64,000 bases of DNA from Pseudomonas viridiflava (GTDB lineage Bacteria > Pseudomonadota > Gammaproteobacteria > Pseudomonadales > Pseudomonadaceae), in contig NZ_UPSE01000205.1 in the NCBI RefSeq assembly GCF_900573885.1, positions 1 to 64,000 of the forward strand, given 5' to 3'. Both the position numbers and the translations under genes were made by a program. The first letter of the stretch is position 1. Every line of letters begins with the position of its first letter. The notes beneath the pieces were generated by a model, which did not search any database, had not been told where the DNA came from, and saw nothing but the letters and a program-made list of their open reading frames with translations. Positions 52,707 through 63,986 of the stretch are shown here, in pieces.

Positions 52707-53714
52707 ATGCAGGCAATGCCGTTCAAGTTCATCGCCTTTGGCGCGCTGGCCGTGATGTTGGCCAGTTGCTCCAGCAGCCGTGCGCCCCAGCCGACCCAAA
52801 CGCCCACCGCCACCATTTCCGGCCCTGGCGACTTCGCCCGCCCGCACCGCGACGGCGCGCCGTGGTGGGACGTCGATATTTCCAAAGTGCCCGATGCTGT
52901 GCCCATGCCGCACTACGGCGCCTACAAGGCCAACCCGTACACCGTGCTCGGTAAAACCTATTACCCGATGCCCGATGGCAAACGCTATCTGGCTACCGGC
53001 ACCGCGTCCTGGTACGGCACCAAGTTCCACGGTCAAGCCACCGCCAACGGCGAGAAATATGACCTGTACGGCATGAGCGCCGCGCACAAAACCCTGCCGC
53101 TGCCCAGCTACGTGAAAGTGACCAACCTGGATAACGGCAAGAGCGTGATCTTGCGAGTGAACGACCGTGGGCCGTTCTATTCCGATCGCATCATCGACCT
53201 GTCTTTCGCCGCCGCAAAAAAACTGGGCTATGCCGAGAGCGGCACGGCGCGTGTAAAGGTTGAAGGCATCGACCCGGCCGAGTGGTGGGCCCAGCAAGGT
53301 CGCCCGGTACCGATGGTATTGGCGCAGCCGCAGATGGCTCAGGTGCAACCGGTAAAAACCACCACCGCGCAGATCATGGGGCAGCCCATAGAACAGTACA
53401 CGCCGCCACCCCAGCAGCACGCTGCGGCCGTGGTGCCGGTGCAGATCGACGCAAAAAAAAACGCTTCACCCGCTCCATCTGGCCTGTATCTCCAGGTCGG
53501 AGCCTTCGCCAACCCGGACGCTGCGCAACTGCTGAAGGACAAGCTGACGACAGTGGTGAGTGCGCCGGTTTTTATCAGCTCGATCGTACGCAATCAGCAG
53601 ACCTTGCACCGCGTGCGGATGGGCCCGGTAAACACGCAGGGTGAAGCCCAGAACATCCAGAACAGCGTGCGTTTGGCCAACCTTGGCCAGCCCACTTTAG
53701 TGAAGCCGGAATAG
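52707..53714 (+). CDS. rlpA: Septal-ring lytic transglycosylase RlpA
   Basis: In P. aeruginosa RlpA is an outer-membrane lipoprotein that degrades denuded (stripped) glycan strands at division and helps daughter-cell separation. Here a lipobox LASC (about 19-22) begins the mature protein. The double-psi barrel is ATGTASWYGTKFHGQATANGEKYDLYGMSAAHKTLPLP, then VKVTNLDNGKSVILRVNDRGPFYSDRIIDLSFAAAKKLG. A proline/glutamine linker leads to a C-terminal SPOR domain (GLYLQVGAFANPDAAQLLK). A run of nine A (53453-53461) lies in the linker just before SPOR. Confidence 0.95.
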   Translation: MQAMPFKFIAFGALAVMLASCSSSRAPQPTQTPTATISGPGDFARPHRDGAPWWDVDISKVPDAVPMPHYGAYKANPYTVLGKTYYPMPDGKRYLATGTASWYGTKFHGQATANGEKYDLYGMSAAHKTLPLPSYVKVTNLDNGKSVILRVNDRGPFYSDRIIDLSFAAAKKLGYAESGTARVKVEGIDPAEWWAQQGRPVPMVLAQPQMAQVQPVKTTTAQIMGQPIEQYTPPPQQHAAAVVPVQIDAKKNASPAPSGLYLQVGAFANPDAAQLLKDKLTTVVSAPVFISSIVRNQQTLHRVRMGPVNTQGEAQNIQNSVRLANLGQPTLVKPE

Positions 53715-53783
53715 CGCCTGACGCGCCGCCTTCGACCGACTTGCTCGTCAGAGCCTGTTTGCCATTAGTAACTTGAGAGACTG

Positions 53784-54944
53784 ATGAATATCACCGCCTT
53801 TACCCGTCGTCTGAGCCTGTTCGCCCTCCTGATCACTGCCCCGGCCACCTGGGCCGCCGAAACGGCCGTTCCCGCCGCACCGGAGCTGGCTGCCAAAGCC
53901 TATGTGCTGATGGATGCCGCCAGCGGCAACGTGCTGGTGGAAAACAATGGTGACCAGCGCCTGCCGCCGGCCAGTCTGACCAAGCTGATGACTGCCTACA
54001 TCGCCACCCTCGAAATTCGTCGCGGCCAGATCAACGAAAGCGACAAAGTGACCGTCAGCGAGAACGCCTGGCGTACTGGCGGTTCGCGCATGTTCATCCA
54101 GGTGGGCACCGAGGTGACCCTGGGTGATTTGCTGCACGGCATCATCATTCAGTCGGGCAACGACGCCAGCGTCGCCACCGCCGAGCACATCGCCGGTAGC
54201 GAAGGTGCCTTTGCCGACATGATGAACACCACCGCCGAAAAACTCGGCATGACCGGCAGCCATTTCATGAATGCCACCGGGCTGCCTGATCCGGAGCACT
54301 ACTCCACCGCGCACGACATGGCACGTCTGGCCCGCGCAATCATCTACGAAGACCCGGCGCACTACGCCATCTACTCGCAGAAAGAGTTCTTCTGGAACAA
54401 CATCAAACAACCCAACCGCAACCTGCTGCTGTGGCGTGACAAGACCGTCGACGGTCTGAAAACCGGCCACACCGACGAAGCGGGTTACTGCCTGGTGGCC
54501 TCGGCCGTTCGTGACGGCATGCGCCTGATCGCCGTGGTGTTCGGCACCAACAGCGAACAGGCCCGCGCGGCCGAAACTCAGAAATTGCTGACCTACGGTT
54601 TCCGCTTCTTCGAAACCCAGACCTTCTACCAAAAAGGTGCAGAGCTGGCCCAAGGCACTGTATGGAAAGGTGCGACTCGCCAAGTAAAAGCCGGTCTGGC
54701 TGAAGACCTGACCATGACGTTGCCACGCGGTCAGCTGAAAAAGCTCGCGGCCAGCATGACCTTGAATCCGCAGCTGGTTGCCCCGATTAAACAGGGCGAC
54801 GTAATCGGTAAAGTTGAAGTGAAGCTCGAAGACAAGGTGGTGCACAGCGCCGACCTGATCGCCCTCGAGACCGTGGACGAGGGTGGCTTCTTCCGCCGCG
54901 TGTGGGATAGCATCCGCCTGTTCTTCTTCGGCCTGTTCAACTGA
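53784..54944 (+). CDS. dacC: D-alanyl-D-alanine carboxypeptidase (PBP5/6 type)
   Basis: Low-molecular-weight penicillin-binding protein that trims the fifth residue of peptidoglycan stem peptides. Signal peptide 1-25 (ends TWAAE). Active-site motifs: SxxK in PASLTKLM, SGN in QSGNDAS, KTG in GLKTGHTDEAG. A C-terminal amphipathic helix (RRVWDSIRLFFFGLFN) anchors it to the inner-membrane surface. The 386 residues are full length. This is dacC (PBP5) in P. aeruginosa and dacA in E. coli, beside lipB in both. A terminator follows. Confidence 0.94.
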   Translation: MNITAFTRRLSLFALLITAPATWAAETAVPAAPELAAKAYVLMDAASGNVLVENNGDQRLPPASLTKLMTAYIATLEIRRGQINESDKVTVSENAWRTGGSRMFIQVGTEVTLGDLLHGIIIQSGNDASVATAEHIAGSEGAFADMMNTTAEKLGMTGSHFMNATGLPDPEHYSTAHDMARLARAIIYEDPAHYAIYSQKEFFWNNIKQPNRNLLLWRDKTVDGLKTGHTDEAGYCLVASAVRDGMRLIAVVFGTNSEQARAAETQKLLTYGFRFFETQTFYQKGAELAQGTVWKGATRQVKAGLAEDLTMTLPRGQLKKLAASMTLNPQLVAPIKQGDVIGKVEVKLEDKVVHSADLIALETVDEGGFFRRVWDSIRLFFFGLFN

Positions 54945-54968
54945 CAGCCGCGTACACCGAATAACCGA

Positions 54969-55013
54969 GGCGCCGGCCCTTCGCTCCAAAAGAGCGGGCC
55001 GGTGCCTGCTTTT
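54969..55013 (+). terminator. Terminator after dacC
   Basis: Two stacked stems: GGCGCCGGCC / GGCCGGTGCC (54969-54978 with 54997-55006, one G-T pair) and inner CGCTC / GAGCG around CAAAA, followed by TGCTTTT. It begins 24 bases after the dacC stop. Confidence 0.75.
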
Positions 55014-55042
55014 GCGGACCACAAGTTCGCCCGAGACCGCCC

Positions 55043-55315
55043 ATGACCGACGCCCAAAACATCACCATCGAGTTTCCCTGCGAGCGCTACCCGATCAAGG
55101 TTATCGGCGATGCGGGCGAAGGTTTCCTGGAGCTGGTGACCGAAATTCTGCAGCGCCACGCGCCTGACCTGGACGTCGGTACGCTGGTGCAACGTGACAG
55201 CCGCAACGGCAAGTACCTGACCGTGCAATACCTGATCACCGCCACCGGCATCGAACAACTGCAAGACATCAACAGCGACCTGCGCGCCACCGGCCGCGTG
55301 CACATGGTGCTCTGA
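55043..55315 (+). CDS. ybeD: YbeD/DUF493 family protein
   Basis: A 90-residue ferredoxin-like domain protein, conserved between dacA/dacC and lipB across gammaproteobacteria. Seen: [71 protein letters not shown]. Likely regulatory, but role not established. Overlaps lipB by one base. Confidence 0.93.
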   Translation: MTDAQNITIEFPCERYPIKVIGDAGEGFLELVTEILQRHAPDLDVGTLVQRDSRNGKYLTVQYLITATGIEQLQDINSDLRATGRVHMVL

Positions 55316-55968
55316 TGAGCCAACGCCTGGGCTTTCGCGAGCTCGGCCAGGTGCCGTACGAACCCACCTGGCATGCCATGCAGCATTTCACCGACAGCCG
55401 CGTGGCAGAAACGCCCGATGAAGTCTGGCTGCTCGAACACCCGCCCGTTTTTACCCAAGGGCAGGCTGGCAAGGCCGAACATGTGCTATTCCCCGGTGAC
55501 ATTCCGGTGGTTAAAGTAGATCGCGGCGGTCAGGTGACCTATCACGGCCCCGGCCAATTGGTCGCTTACCTGCTGCTGGATGTACGCCGTTCCAGCCTGG
55601 GCGTGCGCGAGTTGGTCAGCCGCATCGAGCTGAGCCTGATCGAACTGCTGGCCAGCTACGGGGTAAAAGCCGAAGCCAGGCCGGATGCGCCGGGCGTATA
55701 TGTAGACGGGGCGAAAATTGCCTCGCTTGGCCTGCGCATCCGCAACGGCCGCTCGTTTCATGGCCTGGCCCTGAACGTGGACATGGACCTGCAACCGTTC
55801 CAGCGCATCAACCCCTGCGGTTATGCCGGATTGCCCATGACCCAACTGCGTGATCTGGCAGGACCGATAGAATTTGCCGAAGTAAGTGCCCGGCTGCGCG
55901 CGCAGCTCGTCACACACCTCGACTACGCTGAACAGACGACCCTGACGGGCGGAATTGAATCGCTATGA
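55315..55968 (+). CDS. lipB: Octanoyl-ACP:protein octanoyltransferase
   Basis: Transfers octanoate from ACP to lipoyl domains such as those of AceF. The 217 residues have [22 protein letters not shown], the Lys in [10 protein letters not shown], and the catalytic Cys in INPCGYAG. It lies between ybeD (one-base overlap) and lipA (four-base overlap, ATGA), so all three are translationally coupled. Confidence 0.96.
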   Translation: MSQRLGFRELGQVPYEPTWHAMQHFTDSRVAETPDEVWLLEHPPVFTQGQAGKAEHVLFPGDIPVVKVDRGGQVTYHGPGQLVAYLLLDVRRSSLGVRELVSRIELSLIELLASYGVKAEARPDAPGVYVDGAKIASLGLRIRNGRSFHGLALNVDMDLQPFQRINPCGYAGLPMTQLRDLAGPIEFAEVSARLRAQLVTHLDYAEQTTLTGGIESL

Positions 55969-56966
55969 GCACCCTCGAAGTAGCTGGCACCGAAGCAACC
56001 GGCACCGCTGTCAAAGCCCCACCGGCCAAGGTGGAAATGGGCGTGAAACTGCGCGGCGCGGAGAAGATGGCGCGCATTCCGGTGAAAATTCTGCCGACCG
56101 CGGAACTGCCGCGCAAACCGGACTGGATCCGCGTTCGCGTGCCGGTCTCGCCAGAAGTCGACCGCATCAAGCAACTGCTGCGCAAACACAAACTGCACAG
56201 CGTTTGCGAAGAAGCGTCTTGCCCGAACCTGGGCGAGTGTTTCTCCGGCGGAACCGCCACGTTCATGATCATGGGCGACATCTGCACCCGTCGCTGCCCG
56301 TTCTGCGACGTCGGCCATGGCCGTCCGAAACCCCTGGACGTCGATGAACCGATGAACCTTGCGGTTGCCATCGCCGATCTGCGTTTGAAGTATGTAGTGA
56401 TCACCTCGGTAGACCGCGACGACCTGCGCGACGGCGGCGCCCAGCACTTTGTTGATTGCCTGCGGGAAATCCGCAAGCTGTCGCCGGGCGTGCAGCTGGA
56501 AACCCTGGTGCCGGACTACCGCGGCCGCATGGACGTAGCGTTGGCCATCACCGAACAAGAGCCGCCAGATGTGTTCAACCACAACCTGGAAACCGTGCCG
56601 CGCCTTTACAAGGCCGCGCGTCCGGGCTCGGACTTCGAGTGGTCGCTCGACCTGCTGGAAAACTTTAAAAAGCGCGTACCGCACGTGCCGACCAAATCGG
56701 GCCTGATGCTCGGCCTGGGCGAGACCGACGAAGAAGTCATCGAAGTGATGAAGCGCATGCGCGAACACGACATCGACATGCTCACCCTCGGTCAGTACCT
56801 GCAACCGTCGCGCAATCACCTGGCAGTGCAACGCTTCGTGCACCCGGACATCTTTGCCTGGTTTGCCGAAGAAGGTACGAAGATGGGGTTCAAGAACGTG
56901 GCGTCTGGGCCATTGGTTCGCTCCTCGTATCACGCGGATCAGCAAGCGCATGAGGCGAAGAAGTAG
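55965..56966 (+). CDS. lipA: Lipoyl synthase (radical SAM)
   Basis: Inserts two sulfur atoms into protein-bound octanoate to finish lipoate. The 333 residues show both clusters: auxiliary [12 protein letters not shown] and radical-[11 protein letters not shown], plus [45 protein letters not shown] and C-terminal [14 protein letters not shown]. Start ATG 55965 overlaps lipB. Downstream a 50-base palindromic terminator closes the block. Confidence 0.97.
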   Translation: MSTLEVAGTEATGTAVKAPPAKVEMGVKLRGAEKMARIPVKILPTAELPRKPDWIRVRVPVSPEVDRIKQLLRKHKLHSVCEEASCPNLGECFSGGTATFMIMGDICTRRCPFCDVGHGRPKPLDVDEPMNLAVAIADLRLKYVVITSVDRDDLRDGGAQHFVDCLREIRKLSPGVQLETLVPDYRGRMDVALAITEQEPPDVFNHNLETVPRLYKAARPGSDFEWSLDLLENFKKRVPHVPTKSGLMLGLGETDEEVIEVMKRMREHDIDMLTLGQYLQPSRNHLAVQRFVHPDIFAWFAEEGTKMGFKNVASGPLVRSSYHADQQAHEAKK

Positions 56967-57105
56967 ACGATCGGCTGCGCGTCGGCGGTGCGGCGTTAAA
57001 AATAGTTTTTGAATGCTCATTGGCTACAGCCAACTGCGCTTCAAAAACCATTTTTGCCTTGCCCCGCTCTAGCTCGCTCGATCTTGATAGCTGAGCTACT
57101 AAAAT

Positions 57106-57155
57106 CGCAGAAACGAAAAAGGGCGGCCCATGGGTCGCCCTTTTTCGTTTCTGCG
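57106..57155. terminator. 50-base near-perfect palindrome, bidirectional terminator
   Basis: Twenty-base arms CGCAGAAACGAAAAAGGGCG (57106-57125) and its exact complement (57136-57155) surround GCCCATGGGT, itself mostly palindromic. A-run on one side and T-run on the other fall inside the stem. It lies between convergent lipA and the SltB3-like gene. The remaining spacer (56967-57105) shows no gene. Confidence 0.85.
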
Positions 57156-57167
57156 CTTTCATCGTCC

Positions 57168-57238
57168 GTAGGAGCCAGCTTGCTGGCGAACCCTGCAAAC
57201 CTCCGTGCTCCGGGATTCGCCAGCAAGCTGGCTCCTAC
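57168..57238. repeat. Inverted REP pair (GGAGCCAGCTTGCTGGC type)
   Basis: GTAGGAGCCAGCTTGCTGGC plus GAA (57168-57190) and its exact inverse (57216-57238) separated by 25 bases; each arm is also an imperfect palindrome. It is 21 bases past the stop of the transglycosylase gene on the minus strand. Confidence 0.9.
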
Positions 57239-57259
57239 AAAAAATCGCTAGGCGCCGGC

Positions 57260-58570
57260 TTAGTTCCCGCGCAACCGGTTCAACAGGCTGTGATCCGGGT
57301 ACCCATCGGCCGGCAACCCTAACTGTTGCTGGTACGCACGCACGGCCTTGCGTGTGTTCGCTCCGATGATGCCGTCGGCGGTACCTGGCTCGAAACCATG
57401 GGTGGCGAGCAATTCCTGCAGTTCTATACGCTCGCTGCGGCCAAGCTGTTTGTCGTCTCGTGGCCAGTCGGCAATCACGCCAGCATTGGCGCCGCGAATG
57501 CCGTCTGAGAGCAAGCCAACCGCCAGGGCGTAGGACGTGGAGTTGTTGTACTTGAGAATGCTGCGGAAGTTGCTCAGCAGCAGAAACGCCGGGCCGCGAT
57601 GGCCGGCGGGTAACAGCAGGGTTGCCGATTCGCCTGCAAGCGTCGGCGCAACGGCCGGGCCGCTGGCTGGCATTACGCCGAGGCGGGTCCATTCAGCCAC
57701 GGTTTTGCGCTGCTCCGGGTCAGCCAGGGCGTAGTCGAAACCCTGCGGCAAGCGCACCTCAAAGCCCCACGGTTTGCCCAGTTGCCAGCCCGACTGCTGC
57801 AGGTAGTGGGCGGCCGAGGCCAGGGCGTCGGCGGAGGAATACCAGAGGTCGCGTCGGCCGTCGCCGTCGAAGTCGACGGCGTGCTGGTTGTAGGTGGTCG
57901 GCATGAATTGAGTCTGCCCCATCGCGCCAGCCCAGGAGCCGACCAGACGCTCCGGCTGGATGTCGCCATGCTGGAGAATTTGCAGGGCGGCGATCAGTTG
58001 CTCGCGCCAGAAGGCGGCGCGGCGACCTTCATAAGCGAGGGTGGCCAGCGAGCGGATTACGCTGTTGCTGCCGATGTTGTTGCCATAAGCGCTTTCCATG
58101 CCCCAGATGGCCACCAGGGTTTCGGCTTGCACGCCGTAGCGCTGTTCAATGCGGCTCAGCGTGGCTTGTTGCTGCGCATATTGCGCCTGGCCGTTGGCGA
58201 TGCGGCGGGCCGAAACGGCGCCGTCCAGGTATTCCCAGACCGGCCGGGTGAATTCGGGCTGGCTGCTGTCGGCGGCGACCACGGCGGGGTCGAGGGTGAC
58301 GTTGGCGAACGCGCGGTCAAAGAGTGCGGCGCTGATGCCGGCATTTATCGCATCGCTGCGCAACTGGTCGCGCCATTCTTCAAAGGTTTGCTGAGGCAGG
58401 GCGGCCACAGGCTGTGCCGGAGTGCCGGCGGCAGTCGGTGCGTGGGCGTTGGCGGGCAGGGCGGGCGGCGTTGGCTGGGGCGCTTGTGGCGCTTCGGCGC
58501 AAGCGGTGAGCAGGTTGAAATGAAAGCTCAGTGCGGCGCAGGCCAGAATGCGCGGTGACAGGTTAAACAT
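57260..58570 (-). CDS. Lytic murein transglycosylase lipoprotein with PG-binding domain (SltB3-like)
   Basis: A 436-residue GH103 enzyme. The signal ends in a lipobox (LLTAC, Cys near 24), then a proline/alanine linker. The catalytic domain (about 70-370) includes IWGMESAYGNNIGSNSVIRSLATLAYEGRRAAFW (catalytic Glu in GMESAYG), GSWAGAMGQTQFMPTTYNQHAVDFDGDGRRDLW. A C-terminal PG_binding_1 domain follows (LGRSERIELQELLATHGFEPGTADGIIGANTRKAVRAYQQQLGLP). P. aeruginosa has a similar enzyme, SltB3, at this place. It is a paralogue of mltB in this window with an extra domain. Confidence 0.92.
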   Translation of the reverse strand: MFNLSPRILACAALSFHFNLLTACAEAPQAPQPTPPALPANAHAPTAAGTPAQPVAALPQQTFEEWRDQLRSDAINAGISAALFDRAFANVTLDPAVVAADSSQPEFTRPVWEYLDGAVSARRIANGQAQYAQQQATLSRIEQRYGVQAETLVAIWGMESAYGNNIGSNSVIRSLATLAYEGRRAAFWREQLIAALQILQHGDIQPERLVGSWAGAMGQTQFMPTTYNQHAVDFDGDGRRDLWYSSADALASAAHYLQQSGWQLGKPWGFEVRLPQGFDYALADPEQRKTVAEWTRLGVMPASGPAVAPTLAGESATLLLPAGHRGPAFLLLSNFRSILKYNNSTSYALAVGLLSDGIRGANAGVIADWPRDDKQLGRSERIELQELLATHGFEPGTADGIIGANTRKAVRAYQQQLGLPADGYPDHSLLNRLRGN

Positions 58571-58629
58571 CAGCAGGTCCCAAGACGGTAAACAGCGGCC
58601 ACCTTATCACGCTGCCGGGGGCGAAGCCT

Positions 58630-58815
58630 TCAGGCGGCGACAAAGCCGGCACGCGAAAAGCCATTGCCCATAAAGACAGAAGCCCCCCAGTTTTGCTGGG
58701 AGGCTTCGCGGCGGTAGCTGCCTTTGCCTTTCTTCGCACGTTCCTGACGGCTGCGAAACAGGGGCTGGGCAATGATGGATTTGGCTTTATTGGGACGTTT
58801 CTTCGATGTGGCCAT
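58630..58815 (-). CDS. arfA: Alternative ribosome-rescue factor A
   Basis: A 61-residue basic protein. QPLFRSRQERAKKGKGSYRRE matches the ArfA core (E. coli [21 protein letters not shown]). ArfA recruits RF2 to free ribosomes stalled on messages without stop codons when tmRNA fails. GAGGA precedes ATG 58815. A strong hairpin (58679-58707) lies in the last third of the reading frame, as in other arfA genes whose mRNA is cut or terminated before the stop codon; then the functional protein would end around residue 36-45 and not at the annotated stop. Between holA and the SltB3-like gene. Confidence 0.88.
   Translation of the reverse strand: MATSKKRPNKAKSIIAQPLFRSRQERAKKGKGSYRREASQQNWGASVFMGNGFSRAGFVAA
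58679..58707 (-). terminator. Hairpin inside arfA
   Basis: On the minus strand GAAGCCTCCCAG / CTGGGGGGCTTC forms a 12-bp stem (one G-T pair) around CAAAA, followed by TGTCTTTAT. It covers arfA codons for EASQQNWGAS. It could be a Rho-independent terminator or an RNase III site. Confidence 0.75.
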
Positions 58816-58905
58816 GACGGTCCTCGGGCGGGGCGGGTGGCTGACAAGGTGAGCCCCGCGGCGCGGATCATCGGCCTGTGCGAGGCCGCTGTCCAGAGCC
58901 GTTTA

Positions 58906-59943
58906 TCACTCCTGGGGAAGCGACAGACGTTGTCCGGCGAGCATCAGCGTCAGGCGGCTGATCTCCAGCCACGGATCGCCCGGCGCCTGGCCCTTGATCT
59001 GGGCATCGACGCGCTGGGCATCCTTGAGCATCAGGTTCCAGCGAGCCGCGGAGTGGCGTTGCAAGGCTTTGCTTACAAGTGGACGGCGCTTGTCCCACAC
59101 CGGCGGGCGAGCCTGGCTAAAGGCTTTTTCCAGCGGAATGCCCTGGCCGTATTGCTGGGCAATGGTCGCCAGCAAGCGTAACTCACGCGCCAGCGCCCAG
59201 AGCACCACCGTGCTGTCGACGCCTTCGCCGCGCAGCCCTTCCAGCGTGCGCAGTGCATGGCTGGCTTCGCCATTGAGCGCAGCGTCGATCAGGCCGAATA
59301 CGTCGTAGCGCGCGCTATCGGCAACTGCGGCTTGAACGGTGCTGGCGTCGATCTGATTGCCGTCGGCGAGTAGTTTGAGCTTCTCGATTTCCTGCGCGGC
59401 GGCCAGCAGGTTGCCTTCGACGCGGGCGGCAATCATGTCCACCGCTTCCTGGCTGGCAGTCATGCCGGCCTGGCTCATGCGTTGGCGAATCCATTGCGGC
59501 AACTGATGCACGTCTACCGGCCAGATCTGCACGAACTGCGCATTCGGCCCGTCGATGACGGCTTTGGCCCACTTGGTTTTCTGCGTGCTGCCGTCGAGCT
59601 TGGGCAGGCTGATCAGCAGCAAGGTGTCTTCAGGCGGACGCGACAGGTATTCCAGCAGGGCAGCGGTGCCCTTGTCGCCCGGCTTGCCGTTAGGGATACG
59701 CAATTCCAGCACGCGCTTTTCTGCGAACAGCGACATGCTGTTGCCCGCCTGCAACAGCGTGCCCCAGTCAAAACTGGCGTCGGCGTTGAACACCTGGCGT
59801 TCGCTGTAACCCTGGGCGCGGGTGGCGGCGCGAATGGCGTCGGCCGCTTCCTGACACAACAGCGGGTCGTCGCCACTGATGGCATAAACCGGTGCGAGGC
59901 CGCTTTGCAGGTGTTTGGCGAGTTGCGCGGGGGCGAGCTTCAT
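58906..59943 (-). CDS. holA: DNA polymerase III subunit delta
   Basis: Clamp-loader subunit that opens the beta clamp. 345 residues: MKLAPAQLAKHLQSGLAPVYAISGDDPLLCQEAADAIRA (AAA-like domain I), the clamp-binding region QAGNSMSLFAEKRVLELRI, LLISLPKLDGSTQKTKWAKA, and the C-terminal collar domain (SARYDVFGLIDAALNGEASHALRTL). Between lptE and arfA in the common leuS-lptE-holA order. Confidence 0.95.
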   Translation of the reverse strand: MKLAPAQLAKHLQSGLAPVYAISGDDPLLCQEAADAIRAATRAQGYSERQVFNADASFDWGTLLQAGNSMSLFAEKRVLELRIPNGKPGDKGTAALLEYLSRPPEDTLLLISLPKLDGSTQKTKWAKAVIDGPNAQFVQIWPVDVHQLPQWIRQRMSQAGMTASQEAVDMIAARVEGNLLAAAQEIEKLKLLADGNQIDASTVQAAVADSARYDVFGLIDAALNGEASHALRTLEGLRGEGVDSTVVLWALARELRLLATIAQQYGQGIPLEKAFSQARPPVWDKRRPLVSKALQRHSAARWNLMLKDAQRVDAQIKGQAPGDPWLEISRLTLMLAGQRLSLPQE

Positions 59944-59997
59944 AGGCGGGGAAACACAAGAAGGGGAGGCTGGGCCACCGCAGCGGCCCTAGCGAAC

Positions 59998-60609
59998 TTA
60001 CTGGGTTTGAATCGGCAGTTGCAGCGGCGATTGCTGCGGCTGTTCAGCCTGGGCCTTGCGCGCGGCTTCGATGGCGTCGGCTTCAGCCTGGGCTTTGGCG
60101 TCGGCAGCCTGCTGCAGTTGGTCCAGTTGAGCCGGGGTGATCAGTTGCACGCGTTGCGCCAACTGCATGACGAGCTCGTGACGCAGCTCGTCTTTAAGCT
60201 GCTTGGCTTCCTGCTCGGAACCAATCAGGTTGTTTTCGTCGTTTACGTAGGTGTTTTGCACGTCAACCGTGTTGCTCAGCAACACCGCGTTGTTGGCGCC
60301 GCGCAGTTCGTAGGCAACTTCCAGCGTGGTTTCATATTCGGCGCTGCGGGCACTGCCGGTGTAGCTGACGGTGCGGTTTTTCTCGGTTTCACGGGTCAGG
60401 GCCATGGTGTACGGGGCGCCCGGATGCACATTCACGCCGCTGTTGATCAGCGTCTGGCGCAGGTCTTTGACCACCGGGCCGTAAGCGTCACGGGCGGTGA
60501 GATTGAGCTCGCCAAGGGCAAAGGCCATGTCGCCCGTGCCGCGCAGCTGGAAACCACAAGCGCTGAGCAAGGTTGCCAGACCGATTACCATCAGATTCCG
60601 TTTGATCAT
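59998..60609 (-). CDS. lptE: LPS-assembly lipoprotein LptE
   Basis: Outer-membrane lipoprotein that plugs the LptD barrel and helps insert LPS. Lipoprotein signal MIKRNLMVIGLATLLSAC with lipobox LSAC; mature part begins GFQLRGTGDM, the family hallmark. LRGANNAVLLSNTVDVQNTYVNDENNLIGSEQEAKQLKDELRHELVMQLAQRVQL follows. The last 40 residues are alanine/glutamine-rich and probably disordered, making the protein (203 residues) longer than the fold needs. 93 bases after leuS on the same strand. Confidence 0.95.
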   Translation of the reverse strand: MIKRNLMVIGLATLLSACGFQLRGTGDMAFALGELNLTARDAYGPVVKDLRQTLINSGVNVHPGAPYTMALTRETEKNRTVSYTGSARSAEYETTLEVAYELRGANNAVLLSNTVDVQNTYVNDENNLIGSEQEAKQLKDELRHELVMQLAQRVQLITPAQLDQLQQAADAKAQAEADAIEAARKAQAEQPQQSPLQLPIQTQ

Positions 60610-60702
60610 GTGTGTATCCCCTTAACCCTTCTGTAGCGCTGCGAATCGGCGCAGCGCTCACTCAATTGGTGATCGCGGCGCCAAGGCAGCCGCGATGCGT
60701 CA

Positions 60703-63438
<2,736 letters not shown>

Positions 63439-63548
63439 TTACGGCTGTTGCCCAAGCCTTCGCCGTTGGTCGCGGCAGCCGGCTGGTTACCGTGCCAGCG
63501 CTAAGCTTTGCTCAACAGGTTGCGAGCACGGAGCGGGCGAGGGTGAGC

Positions 63549-63986
63549 ATGGCGCAGTTCGGGCGGGAAGATGCACAGGGCGGTCTGTACGAGCGCCTTT
63601 TGCACCGGCTTGCCATCGCGCTGGACGAAGCCGACAGCGACACGCGCCTGCGAAACAAAACCCCCGAAGACCTCGAACTGCGCGGCCTGAGTCCGGCCGA
63701 GCTGGAGCTGATTCGCGCCTACCTGGATCGCGACCTCCACTGGCTGCGCGGCTGGCACGCAGCGGCCAAGGAAATGGCCCTGATCGAGCAAAGCCCCGCG
63801 CCTACCATCAAACCCCCGCGCTCCTTGCAGAGCGCCAAAGTAGTCAAGCCCAAAGGCTTGATCAAGCGTCGCAACAAGCTGCAATGCGCCTTGTGCGGCA
63901 CCCCCGCGCTATGGCGCCCGGGCGAAGGGGTTCAGGCGTGCAGCGCCTGCGGCTCGCAGTTGTTCCGCGCCGCCAAACCCCGGTAG
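63549..63986 (+). CDS. Zinc-ribbon protein, YbeL/DUF1451-like
   Basis: A 145-residue protein with a helical N-terminal region (YERLLHRLAIALDEADSDTRLR, then ELELIRAYLDRDLHWLRGW) and a C-terminal zinc ribbon CALCG-x13-CSACG (CALCGTPALWRPGEGVQACSACG). E. coli ybeL, of similar layout, is also divergent from leuS. Start ATG 63549 has GAGG six bases upstream; the open frame continues to 63333, but the extra 72 residues look non-coding. The 224-base spacer to leuS shows no other gene. Function unknown. Confidence 0.82.
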   Translation: MAQFGREDAQGGLYERLLHRLAIALDEADSDTRLRNKTPEDLELRGLSPAELELIRAYLDRDLHWLRGWHAAAKEMALIEQSPAPTIKPPRSLQSAKVVKPKGLIKRRNKLQCALCGTPALWRPGEGVQACSACGSQLFRAAKPR

